Origin: Chalara sp. BL73
Taxonomy: Eukaryota; Ascomycota; Leotiomycetes; Helotiales
DNA: 64,000 nt
Direction of reading: 5' to 3'
Assembly: GCA_918026815.1 (NCBI GenBank)
Contig: CAKJVC010000154.1
Location: 248,001-312,000, forward strand
The notes beneath the pieces were generated by a model that did no database searches, was not told the origin of the DNA, and worked only from the letters and a program-made list of their open reading frames with translations. Position 1 is the stretch's first letter. Each line of letters begins with the position of its first letter. This document shows, one piece after another, positions 36,055 to 46,935 of the stretch. Position numbers and translations under genes: made by a program.

Positions 36055-37992
36055 TCAACGAATGCGTATCATACTACATTTTGAACCATCAAAAGCCTCC
36101 CCGTTCATAATACCATGTATGTAAGCATCACCAACGATCTGCCACTTTCCATCTTCCGCCTCACGAATTACCAGCGGCAATTTACCGCCCTGAAAGAGAG
36201 CAACCGCATCACCCTCCTTGACCCATCGAGATGATATCCCCACATAATCACGTTCCGTTCTGAATAGAGTACGATGAAAAGCCAAGATTTTAGGCGGCGG
36301 TATTCTATTTCTGTTATTGAGCATGCTCATCCCAAATTTCATTGACTTATACATAATTTTCCCAAACCAGCCCACGCCGGCAGCGACTTTGTAAGCGGTC
36401 CCGGAGTCACTATTCCTGATCTCTTCGATGCGATCCCCTGTGTAATCAGTAACGGATCGAAGGTCCCTGAATGGCTTGTACCATTTCTCAAATGCAGCTT
36501 TGGTCTGCTGTTCATCTCCATGTGGGTAGCTGCCCGCGTACAGCGTCTTCCAGTATACATCCCAAGCCGCCTCGCCGGTGAAGTATGTAGTGTTGTTAGG
36601 TACACCACAGATATCTTCCCATTTTGGGAAGACATCGGTGGACTTTTTGATCAGCATGTTGATTTCTAGGAAGGGGTGTCCTGGTTGTGTCTCGTAGTAG
36701 TCTTTCTCAAGGATTCCACCCGTTGTCGTAACTTTGTCTAGCACATATCCCGAAAGCATAATGTTCTTTTTATCATCCACAAGTTCGACTACTGGGTAAC
36801 TGGATCCAGTTGCTGAGGCCCATGCACAAGCCCACTGGTGCTCTCCGAACGAGAGAGCTGACAAAAACCGGGGCGATAATGGTTTAGCATGGTCCTGATA
36901 GGCCCAGTCAGGCACCCAAGTAGGAAGTTGACTATGCGCCGGGAGGCAGTCCTGCCCGCTAAAGGAGAGGACATCCAGGTTTCCCTCAGTAGTAATACAG
37001 TCGATGACGGATTGTATATAGACTTCAACTACGTCTAGATTGTAATCCGGCTGCAATTCAAGCACCGCCAGATCCGAAGGACTAAATAAGCTGTAAAGGC
37101 CGAACACTTTATCTCGCGGATCCGTTGCAAGAAAAATTCGGAAGGAGGCCAGAAGGTCAAGCGGCCGAGGGTATCGGTTACTGGCAAGATCCTGACGAGC
37201 TCGCTCAATATTCTGCATCGAACTGTACATCTCTGGTCGCGTAGATGAGAAATAATCCAAATCAATCGCATAGCTAACGGCACGATAAAAGTCCTCCCAG
37301 CTCGCCGAGTTGTCCCCACATAACACCACCGCGCGGGTAGCGAGAGCAACCTCCTGAATGATCCAGGTACGTAGAAACCAGGAGCTGTGGAGCAGCAAGA
37401 TCAAGCTCTTGATAATCGCATTCCACCTTTTATCATTAAGATCCCCGTTCGTCGTATAGTCAGGCCGAAGTACATGTCTAACCCAGTCCTTGGTACCGTG
37501 GCGAATAGGTAGCTCAGTGCGTTTGAGATTCTTCTGTGCTGCCTCCAGAAGTGGCGGGATAGGCCAGAGGTCTTTACCGTCAACCTCGATAGGCCCGCCC
37601 AGCCAGACAGCGACAGAGGACGCAAGACGGTAGATATCTTTCATCATCCTAACCTGGGAGCCGCGCTCCTCAATGTCATTCTGGTTGATACATATTGCGT
37701 CTGCCCAGATCAGCCGCGATTGATTCGGCAACTGAAGACGGCGGAGGGCAGAGTTTAAGTTCTTTGTAATTTCCAATCCTCCGTATCCATTACACTTAAT
37801 CGGAAATTTCTCGCTTGCATCACCCCAGCAGTAGCTTAATGCCTCGTAAGTGGGAAGTCGAGTGACATGCGCGACTTCAAGGTCGCAGACAAGATCGGTC
37901 TTGGCGCCAGGATAGACGCGCAGCAGGCGGATTGTACCAGGTTGGAGTGTACGGTAAGGATATCCTGGCTGTGAAAGCATTGACGCCTCCAT
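36055..37992 (-). CDS. HET-domain (heterokaryon incompatibility) protein
   Basis: Fungal non-self-recognition effector family; HET domains are TIR-related and can trigger cell death after fusion of unlike individuals. Single exon, 645 aa. The three HET blocks are in place: YEALSYCWGD at 49-58, IWADAICINQNDIEERGSQV at 95-114 and DIYRLASSVAVWLG at 119-132. A long C-terminal region without a recognised repeat (no WD40, ankyrin or NACHT) follows, with the LATDPRDKVFGLYSL motif typical of HET proteins. It ends in a short strand-rich tail with the LPLVIREAEDGKWQIVGDAY block common in this subfamily. A second Met at residue 5 is an alternative start. It is divergent from the SRPK-like kinase gene. 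Confidence 0.93.
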   Translation of the reverse strand: MEASMLSQPGYPYRTLQPGTIRLLRVYPGAKTDLVCDLEVAHVTRLPTYEALSYCWGDASEKFPIKCNGYGGLEITKNLNSALRRLQLPNQSRLIWADAICINQNDIEERGSQVRMMKDIYRLASSVAVWLGGPIEVDGKDLWPIPPLLEAAQKNLKRTELPIRHGTKDWVRHVLRPDYTTNGDLNDKRWNAIIKSLILLLHSSWFLRTWIIQEVALATRAVVLCGDNSASWEDFYRAVSYAIDLDYFSSTRPEMYSSMQNIERARQDLASNRYPRPLDLLASFRIFLATDPRDKVFGLYSLFSPSDLAVLELQPDYNLDVVEVYIQSVIDCITTEGNLDVLSFSGQDCLPAHSQLPTWVPDWAYQDHAKPLSPRFLSALSFGEHQWACAWASATGSSYPVVELVDDKKNIMLSGYVLDKVTTTGGILEKDYYETQPGHPFLEINMLIKKSTDVFPKWEDICGVPNNTTYFTGEAAWDVYWKTLYAGSYPHGDEQQTKAAFEKWYKPFRDLRSVTDYTGDRIEEIRNSDSGTAYKVAAGVGWFGKIMYKSMKFGMSMLNNRNRIPPPKILAFHRTLFRTERDYVGISSRWVKEGDAVALFQGGKLPLVIREAEDGKWQIVGDAYIHGIMNGEAFDGSKCSMIRIR

Positions 37993-38435
37993 TGCATGAG
38001 ATTGATTATTTTCTAAAAGATTGGTTTTTGTTCTGGCGTAACTTCACAATCAATTTTGGAGCAAATATAATTATTATTTATTTATACTGTGCTGTATTTA
38101 CACTATTTTTATAAACGCCAATGCTGCCCCGCGCTAGTGAAATTTAGGCGCAAGCCGGTTTGATGGTTCTTGACCTGGTCCGACGAGCCACAAGCGACAA
38201 CGGCGCTGTGTGTACAAGATGCCGAAACTGAAATAGCTCGATCAGAGCATATGCCCCGGCTGACCTGACATTCAACGGTTCCTCCCCTATCAACTATACC
38301 CTTTTTTTCAACTACATCTTATTCGGAGTCAACTCTATCGATCCATGGCATCGCGGGGCGATATTCGAGGCTTTATCGTTCTTCTTAGTCTGCCGCATCT
38401 TTTTGTGCAAGCCTGAATTATCTGAGAAATCCCCG
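37993..38435. promoter_or_regulatory. Shared upstream region of the HET and kinase genes
   Basis: A 443-bp gap between divergent starts. The first part is AT-rich (38030-38110). It should hold both promoters. An ATG at 38345 is out of frame with the kinase and runs into a stop. Confidence 0.4.
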
Positions 38436-39772
38436 ATGTATGAGTCCGGTCATGACGCAGATGAAAAAGTTGACGATAGTCCGTTAGAGCAGTTGTACGA
38501 ACGAGGTTGGCTCCCTAACGCGGAAAATCGCGAGGAATATCGACCGGGGGGGTTTCATCCCGTGCATATCGGGGACAGATTTGGCACAGCTGGCCGATTT
38601 CGAGTCATACACAAGCTGGGCAGCGGCGGGTTGGCAACAGTTTGGCTTTGTCGGGACCAGGACACTCAAAAATACGTCGCATTGAAGATTATCATTGCCG
38701 ATGAGTCTCGTGAAAAGTCCTCGGAGCTCCGGTTGGTGAACCAAGAAGGCCTAGATTTTGGAGAGGCTGGAGGAGAGTGCATTGCACTCCCGTGTGAACA
38801 CTTCTGGCACGATGGACCTAACGGGAGACATCTGTGCCTAGTTCTTCCCGTACTGGGGCCACGAGTTTCTGCTCTGTGGGGCAAATTTGAGGATCCTGCA
38901 AGGGTTTCTCGAGACATTGCGTTGCAAGTTACGCGTGGACTACATTTTCTACATAAGAACGGAATTTGTCATGGTGGTTAGTTTTCATAAAGACAACAGT
39001 GTGTAATTTCTACTAATACTTTCTATTAGATTTCCGGCCATCTAACATCCTCTTGAGACTCACAGGTTTTGACGAACTAAGTGAGGATGAATTGGTAAAG
39101 CAGCTCGGAGAGCCAAATAAAGAACCTCTTCTTACCATATCTAGAGAGGGCCCAGCACCTTCTGGGCCTGAATATTTGGTCGAAGGCCTTAGCCTAGACC
39201 GACTGGATGCTCGATTCATATCAGATCAAGTCTCTATCGTCGACTTCGGCGAATCCTATGATATGCATAGTCCACCTGAAGATCTTGGGATCACAGCCTC
39301 CTTTCGCTCTCCTGAGCTCCTCTTTGACAATGCTATCGGTGTTGGATGTGACTTGTGGGCTCTTGCGTGCACGATTTACGAAGTTCGGACCAGGAGTCCC
39401 CTCTTTGAGAATTTCATGGACGACGACGACGAGGTGATTGCGCAGATGGTGCCGCTGCTTGGGAAGGCCCCAGAACCTTGGTGGAGCTCTTGGAAAGCAC
39501 GGGGGCAGTGGTACGAGGAGGATGGAACGCCGCTGGTTAATCCTGAGACTGGGAAACCGTACATGTTGATGGATAGTCTTGAGGAGCTCCTCTCCAGCAG
39601 CTCACCATCCGGTGGTGACCCTGGGGGAAAGAAGAATGAGGCAGGTGGTTTTGCTGTTCAGGTTGAGGAAAGCAAAGTTTTAGGGAATCTTTTGATGGGT
39701 ATTTTGAAGTATGATCCGAAGGAACGACCGGGTGTTGAGGCTGTGTTGGAGCATCCTTGGTTCAAGAGATAG
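38436..39772 (+). CDS. SRPK-like serine/threonine protein kinase
   Basis: Protein kinase of the SR-protein kinase group, expanded in filamentous fungi. Two exons, 38436-38976 and 39030-39772 (427 aa). The Gly loop LGSGGLATVW is at 61-70, the ATP lysine K84 is in VALKI, and the catalytic loop HGDFRPSN has D181. DFG is at about 252-254 (IVDFGESYD), followed by SFRSPELLF as the APE region and CDLWALACTIYE. The spacer between the catalytic loop and DFG (about 60 residues) is the SRPK type of insert. The last block, MGILKYDPKERPGVEAVLEHPWFKR, is a normal kinase end. All catalytic residues are present, so it is probably active. The intron interrupts the catalytic loop codon for D181. Its partner is unknown; it sits head-to-head with the HET gene. 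Confidence 0.9.
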
Positions 39773-41142
39773 CCAAGGTGGCTAGTTCATCTTTCGTATA
39801 CTGTAGAACAATATAGACTATCACAAAATCCCTTATCGTACGAAAAGCTTAGCGGCAAGCCGCGATGCTATGTACGATACATCTTCCTTCCTTCCCGCAG
39901 AGATCTCAACACAGCTTGGGGACGATTACGAGCAGCCTACCAACTCTATTTAGAGTATACCCAGTCTTAACAACCTAAGCAAACCAGGCGAGAGTATATT
40001 TATTCACTTTTGAATTGGCGTAAAGTGATTGGATTAACTGGTCTACAGAAAGGGGTAAAATAAAGGTATTGGAATAGATTAGCTTTAGAACACTAGCGCG
40101 AGACTAGGCGTAGGTGATAACAAACCAAATCGCAGTTCCGGATGATTCCGAAAATTAAAAAAACAACTGATGGCGGATGAGCTTCCACAGTTCCATCAGC
40201 TCGATTGAAGAACAAAGTCTGCATGTTACCTGAGATACCTCAATCCGGCATCCTGCCACGACGAATAATCTGCCAAGAGCTCATAACTGTAACTAGTGAC
40301 CGCTACTCACCAATCTTGACATGGCCAATTCCGTCCAAGAGGATATTCATGCAGCTTAGAGATCCATGTCGAGGTCCTTCAGATTTCAGATAGACGGTAC
40401 CTACCTCGGCATTAATATTTAGCTTTAAGGAGCGGGGACGGAGTAGGGCGTCACTTATCTAACAATTGCTGCAAGATTACGTTCGTTTGGATACCGCGGA
40501 TAGAGGAGGTAATGGGCATGTACTCAAGAATGACGTAAAGAGACGTATCTGAGCTGGATGTTCCGAGATTGTTCACGACATTCTGCTGGCGAATTTATCC
40601 ATACCTATAAAGTGTCTTCTTCGCATATACCAATGAGAACTCCCCGACATGAACCAGTCTAGGTGACGGCATTTATGTTCCGTCACGATAACTGGGCCAT
40701 CTAGGTCGAGTTCGATGAATTTCTCGTAAATATCCCATGGTGAACCCTATTTATTTATAAAGACTGGCTTTTAGACCCGTGATAATAGTTTTTTACCGCA
40801 CGTTTCCTCCATTATCGGTGACGATATCTTCTGATAATTTAGCATGCAGCACCTTCCTGCTTGGGTGCTTCACAAGGCTGTTGAGAGGTGTATCGTGGCC
40901 CCCGCTAGAGGTGGTATCGCAAAGACGTTTGGCGTGATTGTGGGCATTTCTGATGTTTCAGCATCTGGTCGAGCATCTGATGTTGACAGAAAATCAATTT
41001 GAGTATTTCGTTTGGTGGAGGAACTCACGGCTAATGAAGGGTAGAGGATCTGGAAGTGTTCGGGACGGCTTATGAATAATAGGTGATAAACTGCTTATTT
41101 AGTCGGAAATGCTTAATCAGGCCGTGGCAATGAGTCGGATAA
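39773..41142. other. Intergenic, no gene recognised
   Basis: Short open frames only. The right end leads into the AT-rich element described next. Confidence 0.35.
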
Positions 41143-41858
41143 CGGGTAGGTACCCGCCACGGACCCATAGGTCGGGTCCGTGGGTTACTACAGTTCCTAT
41201 ATAATTAGAGACGTAATGATTCAGGTATAACTATTATATTAACTATATAAATTCTAATAGTTTTCTGTAAACCCTGAACAAACAACCTATAGATAACCTC
41301 AGTGATCGCAGTAGTATTATCACGGAATATTGACCCCTAAAATCGAATACTATACCCTACGCAATATGAGATTTGAAAATTGCATACGTATCACGGCAAA
41401 ATTTGTAATCCCATATTGTATTATACTATACTGTAGTATACTATAATACCGACTATAAACGGCACTATTCCTAAATTAGTAATACAACAAAAGTACAGCC
41501 TTTTTCAACAAAATTTAATATATTTTCACTTGTTTACAGTAGCGTTTTAAGCCGGCTTTCTAGCCTTGCAAAATACTTAGTATATTGCCAATATAATATA
41601 AGATCAAACTTTTATACTAATACTAGCGCTCTACAAGATATCTCATACTAATACTAGCGTAGTATCAAAAAGTCGATCTCATATGACTCAAGACTCTATA
41701 TCACTAAATATCACGATACTACTGCGATCACTGGATGACCTATCAGTAACCCACAAGCAACCCATAATATCCTCCTGGCAGGACCTATTGGGCCTATGGA
41801 TACCTGTTTGGTCGGATTTCAGTATTTATTAAGACCGATCGGGTACCCTGGCTACCCG
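41143..41858. mobile_element. Probable degenerate AT-rich element with inverted ends
   Basis: The left end begins CGGGTAG then GTACCCG (41143-41156). The inverted right end (41858-41840 on the other strand) reads CGGGTAG, five extra bases, then GTACCCG. Inward of each end a GTGGGTTACT block occurs in inverted orientation (about 41178 and 41752). The interior is very AT-rich, with a repeated ACTAATACTAGCG word (about 41618 and 41670) and no open frame. This fits an old transposon or MITE worn by C-to-T mutation. No clear target duplication is seen. Confidence 0.4.
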
Positions 41859-44588
41859 AACTGAGTTGCGTGCTGCCAAGCCCAAACTTGATTTTGGAGT
41901 GTGCCCGTTGATATACTGCAACAAAGGCGCCGCGGAGTATCGCGATCGAGAATAGAAAGCTTGCTGTGGACTATTAGTAATACATTTAGTAATACATCAC
42001 TTTTTTATGGGGGCCAGCCTCCAACCCCTTTCCATCGCTGCGCTCAAGAGTAGAACAAGTAGATTAGTTAACCTTGTGGGTAATATTTGCATAACAATTA
42101 CCTGTAAAGTAGTTTACGGGTCTGAAATCTAAGAATATCACTATCTTCACCCAGCTGACTTGCTTACGTAGTATATAACCTCGCTAATTCAGCATGGCGC
42201 GTTATTGTTCTGTTAAAGGAGAAAAGACCATAGCGGATAACCTGCCACACCAAAAGATTCTTAAGCAATGTAAAGTCAAACGTGGATGGATATTATGACC
42301 AAGCAGTAGCTTGGAAGGAAAATATTATATTGCTTTGTTATAAAGTGTGCATGGGGTGGAAATGTTGAGATGGTCTCTGGATGTGATAAATGAGGCATTT
42401 CATTGGTTTGTAACTGAATTCTGTTTTAAAATTGTTGCAGTAAAGAGTGATGCGGTTTGTCTTTTCATTGTATTCAATTATGATTTTTAATATTGCCAAG
42501 ATTTCTGGGTCTGCGGATAAGCGTTGTGCGATCATTATTCGCTGCTTGAGCATTGTTGCTTTTGAGTAGTATACTATAGTCAGCAATCATATATAACTGT
42601 TGGAATGCATGTAAATAGCTTTCACGTGATCCACCAGATCACGGGAATTGTAGGACCTCATTCTCACCTCAACTCGCGATACCGTAGCTTAAAATCAAAA
42701 CAACAATCAAGACTTATCCACCAACCTCAACGAGCATTACGCATGAAACACATGCGTAAGTGCCCTCAGGTTAAAGTATAAGCAATTACTACAGCCCGGC
42801 GTTCCGACAATAACCAACATCCCGAGAATCCCCATCATTTTTGACTTTGCTACTAAATCACAAATATCTTAGCACAAAATAGCACCATTTTGTTTACAAC
42901 ACTCTAATCTCATTTTAACCATGTCTAATCCTCACTTGCGTATTTGCTTCCAAATAACTTGGGTAGAAATGAATTGATTATACTTTGATTATTACTTTCC
43001 CATACGCTGTGATTTAAAGTATTGTTTTCCATGCTTTAATAATGTTCTCACATCCCAAATCGAGCATTATTCAAGGAAATGAGTCCAGTAAATTCGTAAT
43101 CTTCCTATTGAATTTCCATCGAAAAAAGGAAAGTTTGCGAGATTGTCGGGTCATCTGTGAAGGGGCAAATACTGCTAGGCTATATTTGCTGTTTTCAAGG
43201 TAAGTTGCACCAGCGTTCAACTTTTCTTGAGATGCTGGGACCTTCTGCCACAGTTGACGGGAAGCAGCTGGATGTGATTGCGGAGTGGCTCGTTCCTCAC
43301 AGATTTTGGTTGTACAAAATAGCCCACTGGAGAATCCTTCATCCAATCTGAGCAACTGGACAATTGGGATTTTGACAGTTCAGGGATAGGAAGCCTGTCA
43401 ACTCTTATTTGGTCTGCTGAGCTAAGAACCCCCTCTTCGGGCAATATGTCGTAAGGCCGTGCAACATCGGTCATTAATTATTTGGTCAGGACATCAAGAG
43501 AGATTCTGTTCGCTCAGATCTATTGAATGATTGGGTGTCTTCAAGTCCCTGGTGAGTTATCTGACTCTGGGGAGTACAGTACTTGTCAAATAATTGCCTC
43601 TGAAATACGATAAATCCTTGGACCCTGCCTGGATCGTTCGTAGTAGTTGAAGGAATCACCATTTCGCCGAGCAAAACGTCGACAGACTGTCCTGTCTTAA
43701 ATCGATAATTTTTCAGAGTGTATATACTGTTTGGTATTTGTAAATATTTTTGGTTGTTACACTTGAAGTCATTGTACATTCTATGTCCTCCATTCTACAC
43801 AGATTTTCGATCTACTATATTCCCTATGCGGATGCACCGAGGGCGGTGCAACCCAAGTATCAAAATCTTATCTGCAAGCTCCTCGAATAAGCATGTATAT
43901 TTGCCTAGCATTTCAGAATGCGAGCTGGCAAGAGCTTAAGCAGCATTGGCACGTGATCATAAGCGAAAAGGGGATTGCTCTGGATAGGGAGTATTGCCTC
44001 TCTGCAATTGGATCGGAGAGTTTTCAAAAGAATTGGATAAATTGCCCTTGTTTTATTTAGTAGGAGAGCGCCTCTGTTAGAGATTCACTACCACTAAATT
44101 GGATTTGTTCAAAGTATTTAAGTGATTGAAGATTCACCCCAAAGCTTCACTCGCCATATCTGCAAGACATGCTGGGAATATCAGAAAGTTCAATACGGTC
44201 AAGAGGCCTTTAACGCTATTGCTTTGCCTCCTATAAGGTTCCCCCATTCTCTGACCAACTTCGCCTTTGTCTTTGCCCATGCTTGATATTCCTCAACAAG
44301 GAGCCTCCGCTATCTTCATACTATGACCTTCCACCACACGGTTTACTTCCTCCACTCTGCCTTTCACAGAGTATTTTTCTGTTCTTTGCATCACTTGTTT
44401 TGTCGACGTACAATGGGCATCAAACCAACGTCCCAAACTACCAAGGCAAGCATGCCATTTTCCATTCGGTGGTAAGCATGTCTCTCGTCCTCGATCGACA
44501 GCTTCATTCGATGCTTCTATGTGGTGCTGGATTCCTCCTTTTTTAGTTTTGGTTTCCTTCCAGAGTCTTAATCATGCCCTTCAAATCC
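41859..44588. other. 2.7-kb stretch with gene remnants at most
   Basis: Two minus-strand open frames (43474-43217 and 43779-43486) have protein-like composition (for example SVDVLLGEMVIPSTTTNDPGR), but they are broken by stops and I cannot assign them. They may be a decayed gene. The rest is AT-rich and without features I can name. Confidence 0.25.
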
Positions 44589-46670
44589 TCAAACGCCAAC
44601 CAGCTGATCATAACAATATTTTAACTTCTCTACCACCGCCGCAAACATATCCTCCCTCCACCTCTCTTCCGTCCCACTCTCCGGCACATTATGCAAGCAC
44701 CACGTAACTGCATCCGCATACTCGGGTCCCGCCTCTTCAACCACATCTCTCACCCACTGAATCGCGACCGCATAGTTTATCAATTGAAGACTCTGCTCAT
44801 CATCCGCGTTCAGATTTCGTCTCATTTTATGATCCTCAATCGCTGTACCAAAACAGAGCTCTAGAAGCATGATGCCAAGATTGCGGATGCTGTCTTGGAA
44901 GGTGTAGGTCTTGCTTATTGAGTTGTTTTGAGCCTGTGAGCCGGGTGGATAGTGGAGGGCTTTTGAGAGCGAGCGCGAGATGTAAGGTTGTTCGCTCAGT
45001 ACTTTCGAGGGATCCTGGGCGGAGTGTAGGAAGAGGATGTCCGTTTTGCTCCATTTTGAGGTCAGCCAGGGCGTAGGGTGCAGTTGGATATGAGAAGAGG
45101 CTAGAATGAGGGCGATGTGGTAGCGTTGCCGTCTTGAGAGGGTGGTTGTTGATGATTTGCTGAGGATGGCTTCGAGTTTTATATACTTTTGAGGCTGAAT
45201 TTCGGCTTGGAGAGGTTGGATGAGGTATTGATGAGTACCTTCTGTAAGGAAACCATATGGAATTTCAGGTTGGGAACTGGCGATTATGGTACATAAGTTG
45301 GTAATTTTGGGTATCGAAGCGGTCTCTGCCGTGGCCGGAGGCGGGGGATCGATGAAAGCGACCTTGAGCTTTGCTGGGGTAATAAGAGGCGTCGCCGGAG
45401 AGGTTGCCATAGATACTGAAGCTGTCTTGGACCAGTTATTCTTGTGGTGACGGTTATCATGGTAATGGTGGTGGTTTTTATGACCTTTTTGATGCTTCCA
45501 CTTTCCGAAAAACGATTTCTGATATCCATTTTGGTTCTCTGTGGCCTTAACATCCTGGATGGCAGCAGGAGTTGACGGTGGAGTCGCGGGAAGCATGCCA
45601 CTTTTGGAGGGAGCATTCTGAATCGCTGGAACTTTCAGAATGATTGGTATTTGGCAACTTCCGCTTTCCAGTAATTCGATGCTTGCATCCTGCCACGTCC
45701 AAGGAAACTGGCCGCCTTCCAAATGGGATTTGTACCAGAACACTACCCTAAAATTTACAGTAGATGAAACTCGGTGCTGTAAAAGAAGGTTTGCATGGTG
45801 GAAAGCTTGGCACTTGCAAGACCACGCCTCAGTGAGCAGATCGAAGACACTATTTGCGTGGCTCCAGAATTTCCATAAGCCAGAGTTGATGACAGCGGTC
45901 TTCTTTGATGACACACGGAAGCGCCGTAGCGCGGCAAGACGGTCGGAGGAACCTAGAATGTCTCGAAGTCTCGCATTATACATTCCAAATTCTTCAAATA
46001 GTTCCTGTCTTGTGGCCTTATTGAATGCCAGCTTGATTCTTTGGGTTTGGTACTCGATATTAGCTACAATGGTCACGTGACCAATGGATTTCGTGCCGTT
46101 CGATGCGGTCTTCTCAATCTGCTATCCGCAACAAATCAGCTACCTTGTTGTCTATCCTGGAACTGGATAATGCCGGTACTTGTGCAATCACTCAAACCGG
46201 TTGAGCGATTGCTGATCTAGAAAGACGCTAGAGCTGCGCGTGGTGATAGTACTTACGTATTCTTCAGTAACGCGATTTTGAAAGTGCATCTTGTTCGTTC
46301 CGAGGGCATTGTCTAGCCCTTCCACAACCTCTTTCATCTCCTCAATAGTCTCCAAATACGCCGAGTACGTTTTGGGCATTCGTTCCCTCAACATCTCCTC
46401 CAAGGTTGGGTCTCGCCATTCTGGACCTCCGGGACAGTCGAGCAGGTGTTTGAGCTTCTCTTCATCCGCAATCAGAGGAAGGAGTAGTTCCTCAAGGTTC
46501 TCTTCGAACGCGACCTTGTGGTAGTTCAGATTGTTCTTACACTTCCTCCACTCAGATTTGACCTTCCACCATCCCTCGAGGACCTCGGCGCTTTCCTTAT
46601 AGTGCTCGAGCGCTGAAATCATTAGCGGGATGGCGGCAAGCACGAAGCCGGCGATCTCCACTCCAGACAT
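44589..46670 (-). CDS. DUF7580-type fungal protein with kinase-like C-terminus
   Basis: Two exons, 46670-46257 and 46118-44589, give 647 aa. The N-terminus MSGVEIAGFVLAAIPLMISALEHY is the hydrophobic opening shared by many fungal DUF7580-type and HeLo-like proteins. An all-helical region with the MHFQNRV and VANIEYQTQRIKLAF blocks follows, then a Ser/Pro/His-rich linker with about ten His clustered near residues 335-355. The C-terminal 230 residues (RQRYHIALILASSHIQL, then a SIRNLGIMLLELCFG helix) look like the C-lobe of a protein kinase without catalytic motifs. The family is common near allorecognition genes in fungi, but its role is unproven. It is divergent, at 265 bp, from the mosaic gene. 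The 138-nt intron, unusually long for this window, was chosen because it restores the IEKTASNGTK block. Confidence 0.8.
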
Positions 46671-46935
46671 GGTCACTAGAGCTTCAAAAGGAATTGATTT
46701 ATCGTTGTCAACGGAGATGTCTATCACATTGACGTCCGAGGATGTTGGTTCCGACTCAGCCGCATCAGTCCTACAGGTTGGGGGCTGATGATGGAGATTG
46801 GCGTCTCAAGCGAATGACCTGCATGAAGCAACAATCCGTCAACCTCATCTTATCTCAACAGGGAACCCCGAAGCTTAGATGTGTTGCGACTCTCTTTGGA
46901 TGATCGGGGGAGCATGAGCCCGTCGCTACTCTCAC
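46671..46935. promoter_or_regulatory. Shared upstream region of the DUF7580-type and mosaic genes
   Basis: A 265-bp gap between divergent starts. Both promoters must lie here or within the first exons. No specific site is recognised. Confidence 0.4.

Noticed and set aside
38345..38416. Upstream ATG as the start of the kinase gene
   Set aside because: It is out of frame with the kinase and meets a stop; the first in-frame Met at 38436 gives a normal start.
41600..41700. CRISPR-like or tandem array from the repeated ACTAATACTAGCG word
   Set aside because: There are only two copies, without regular spacers, in a eukaryotic AT-rich element.
43217..43779. Two minus-strand frames that could be one broken gene
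   Set aside because: I cannot name a family, so neither a gene nor a pseudogene can be supported.
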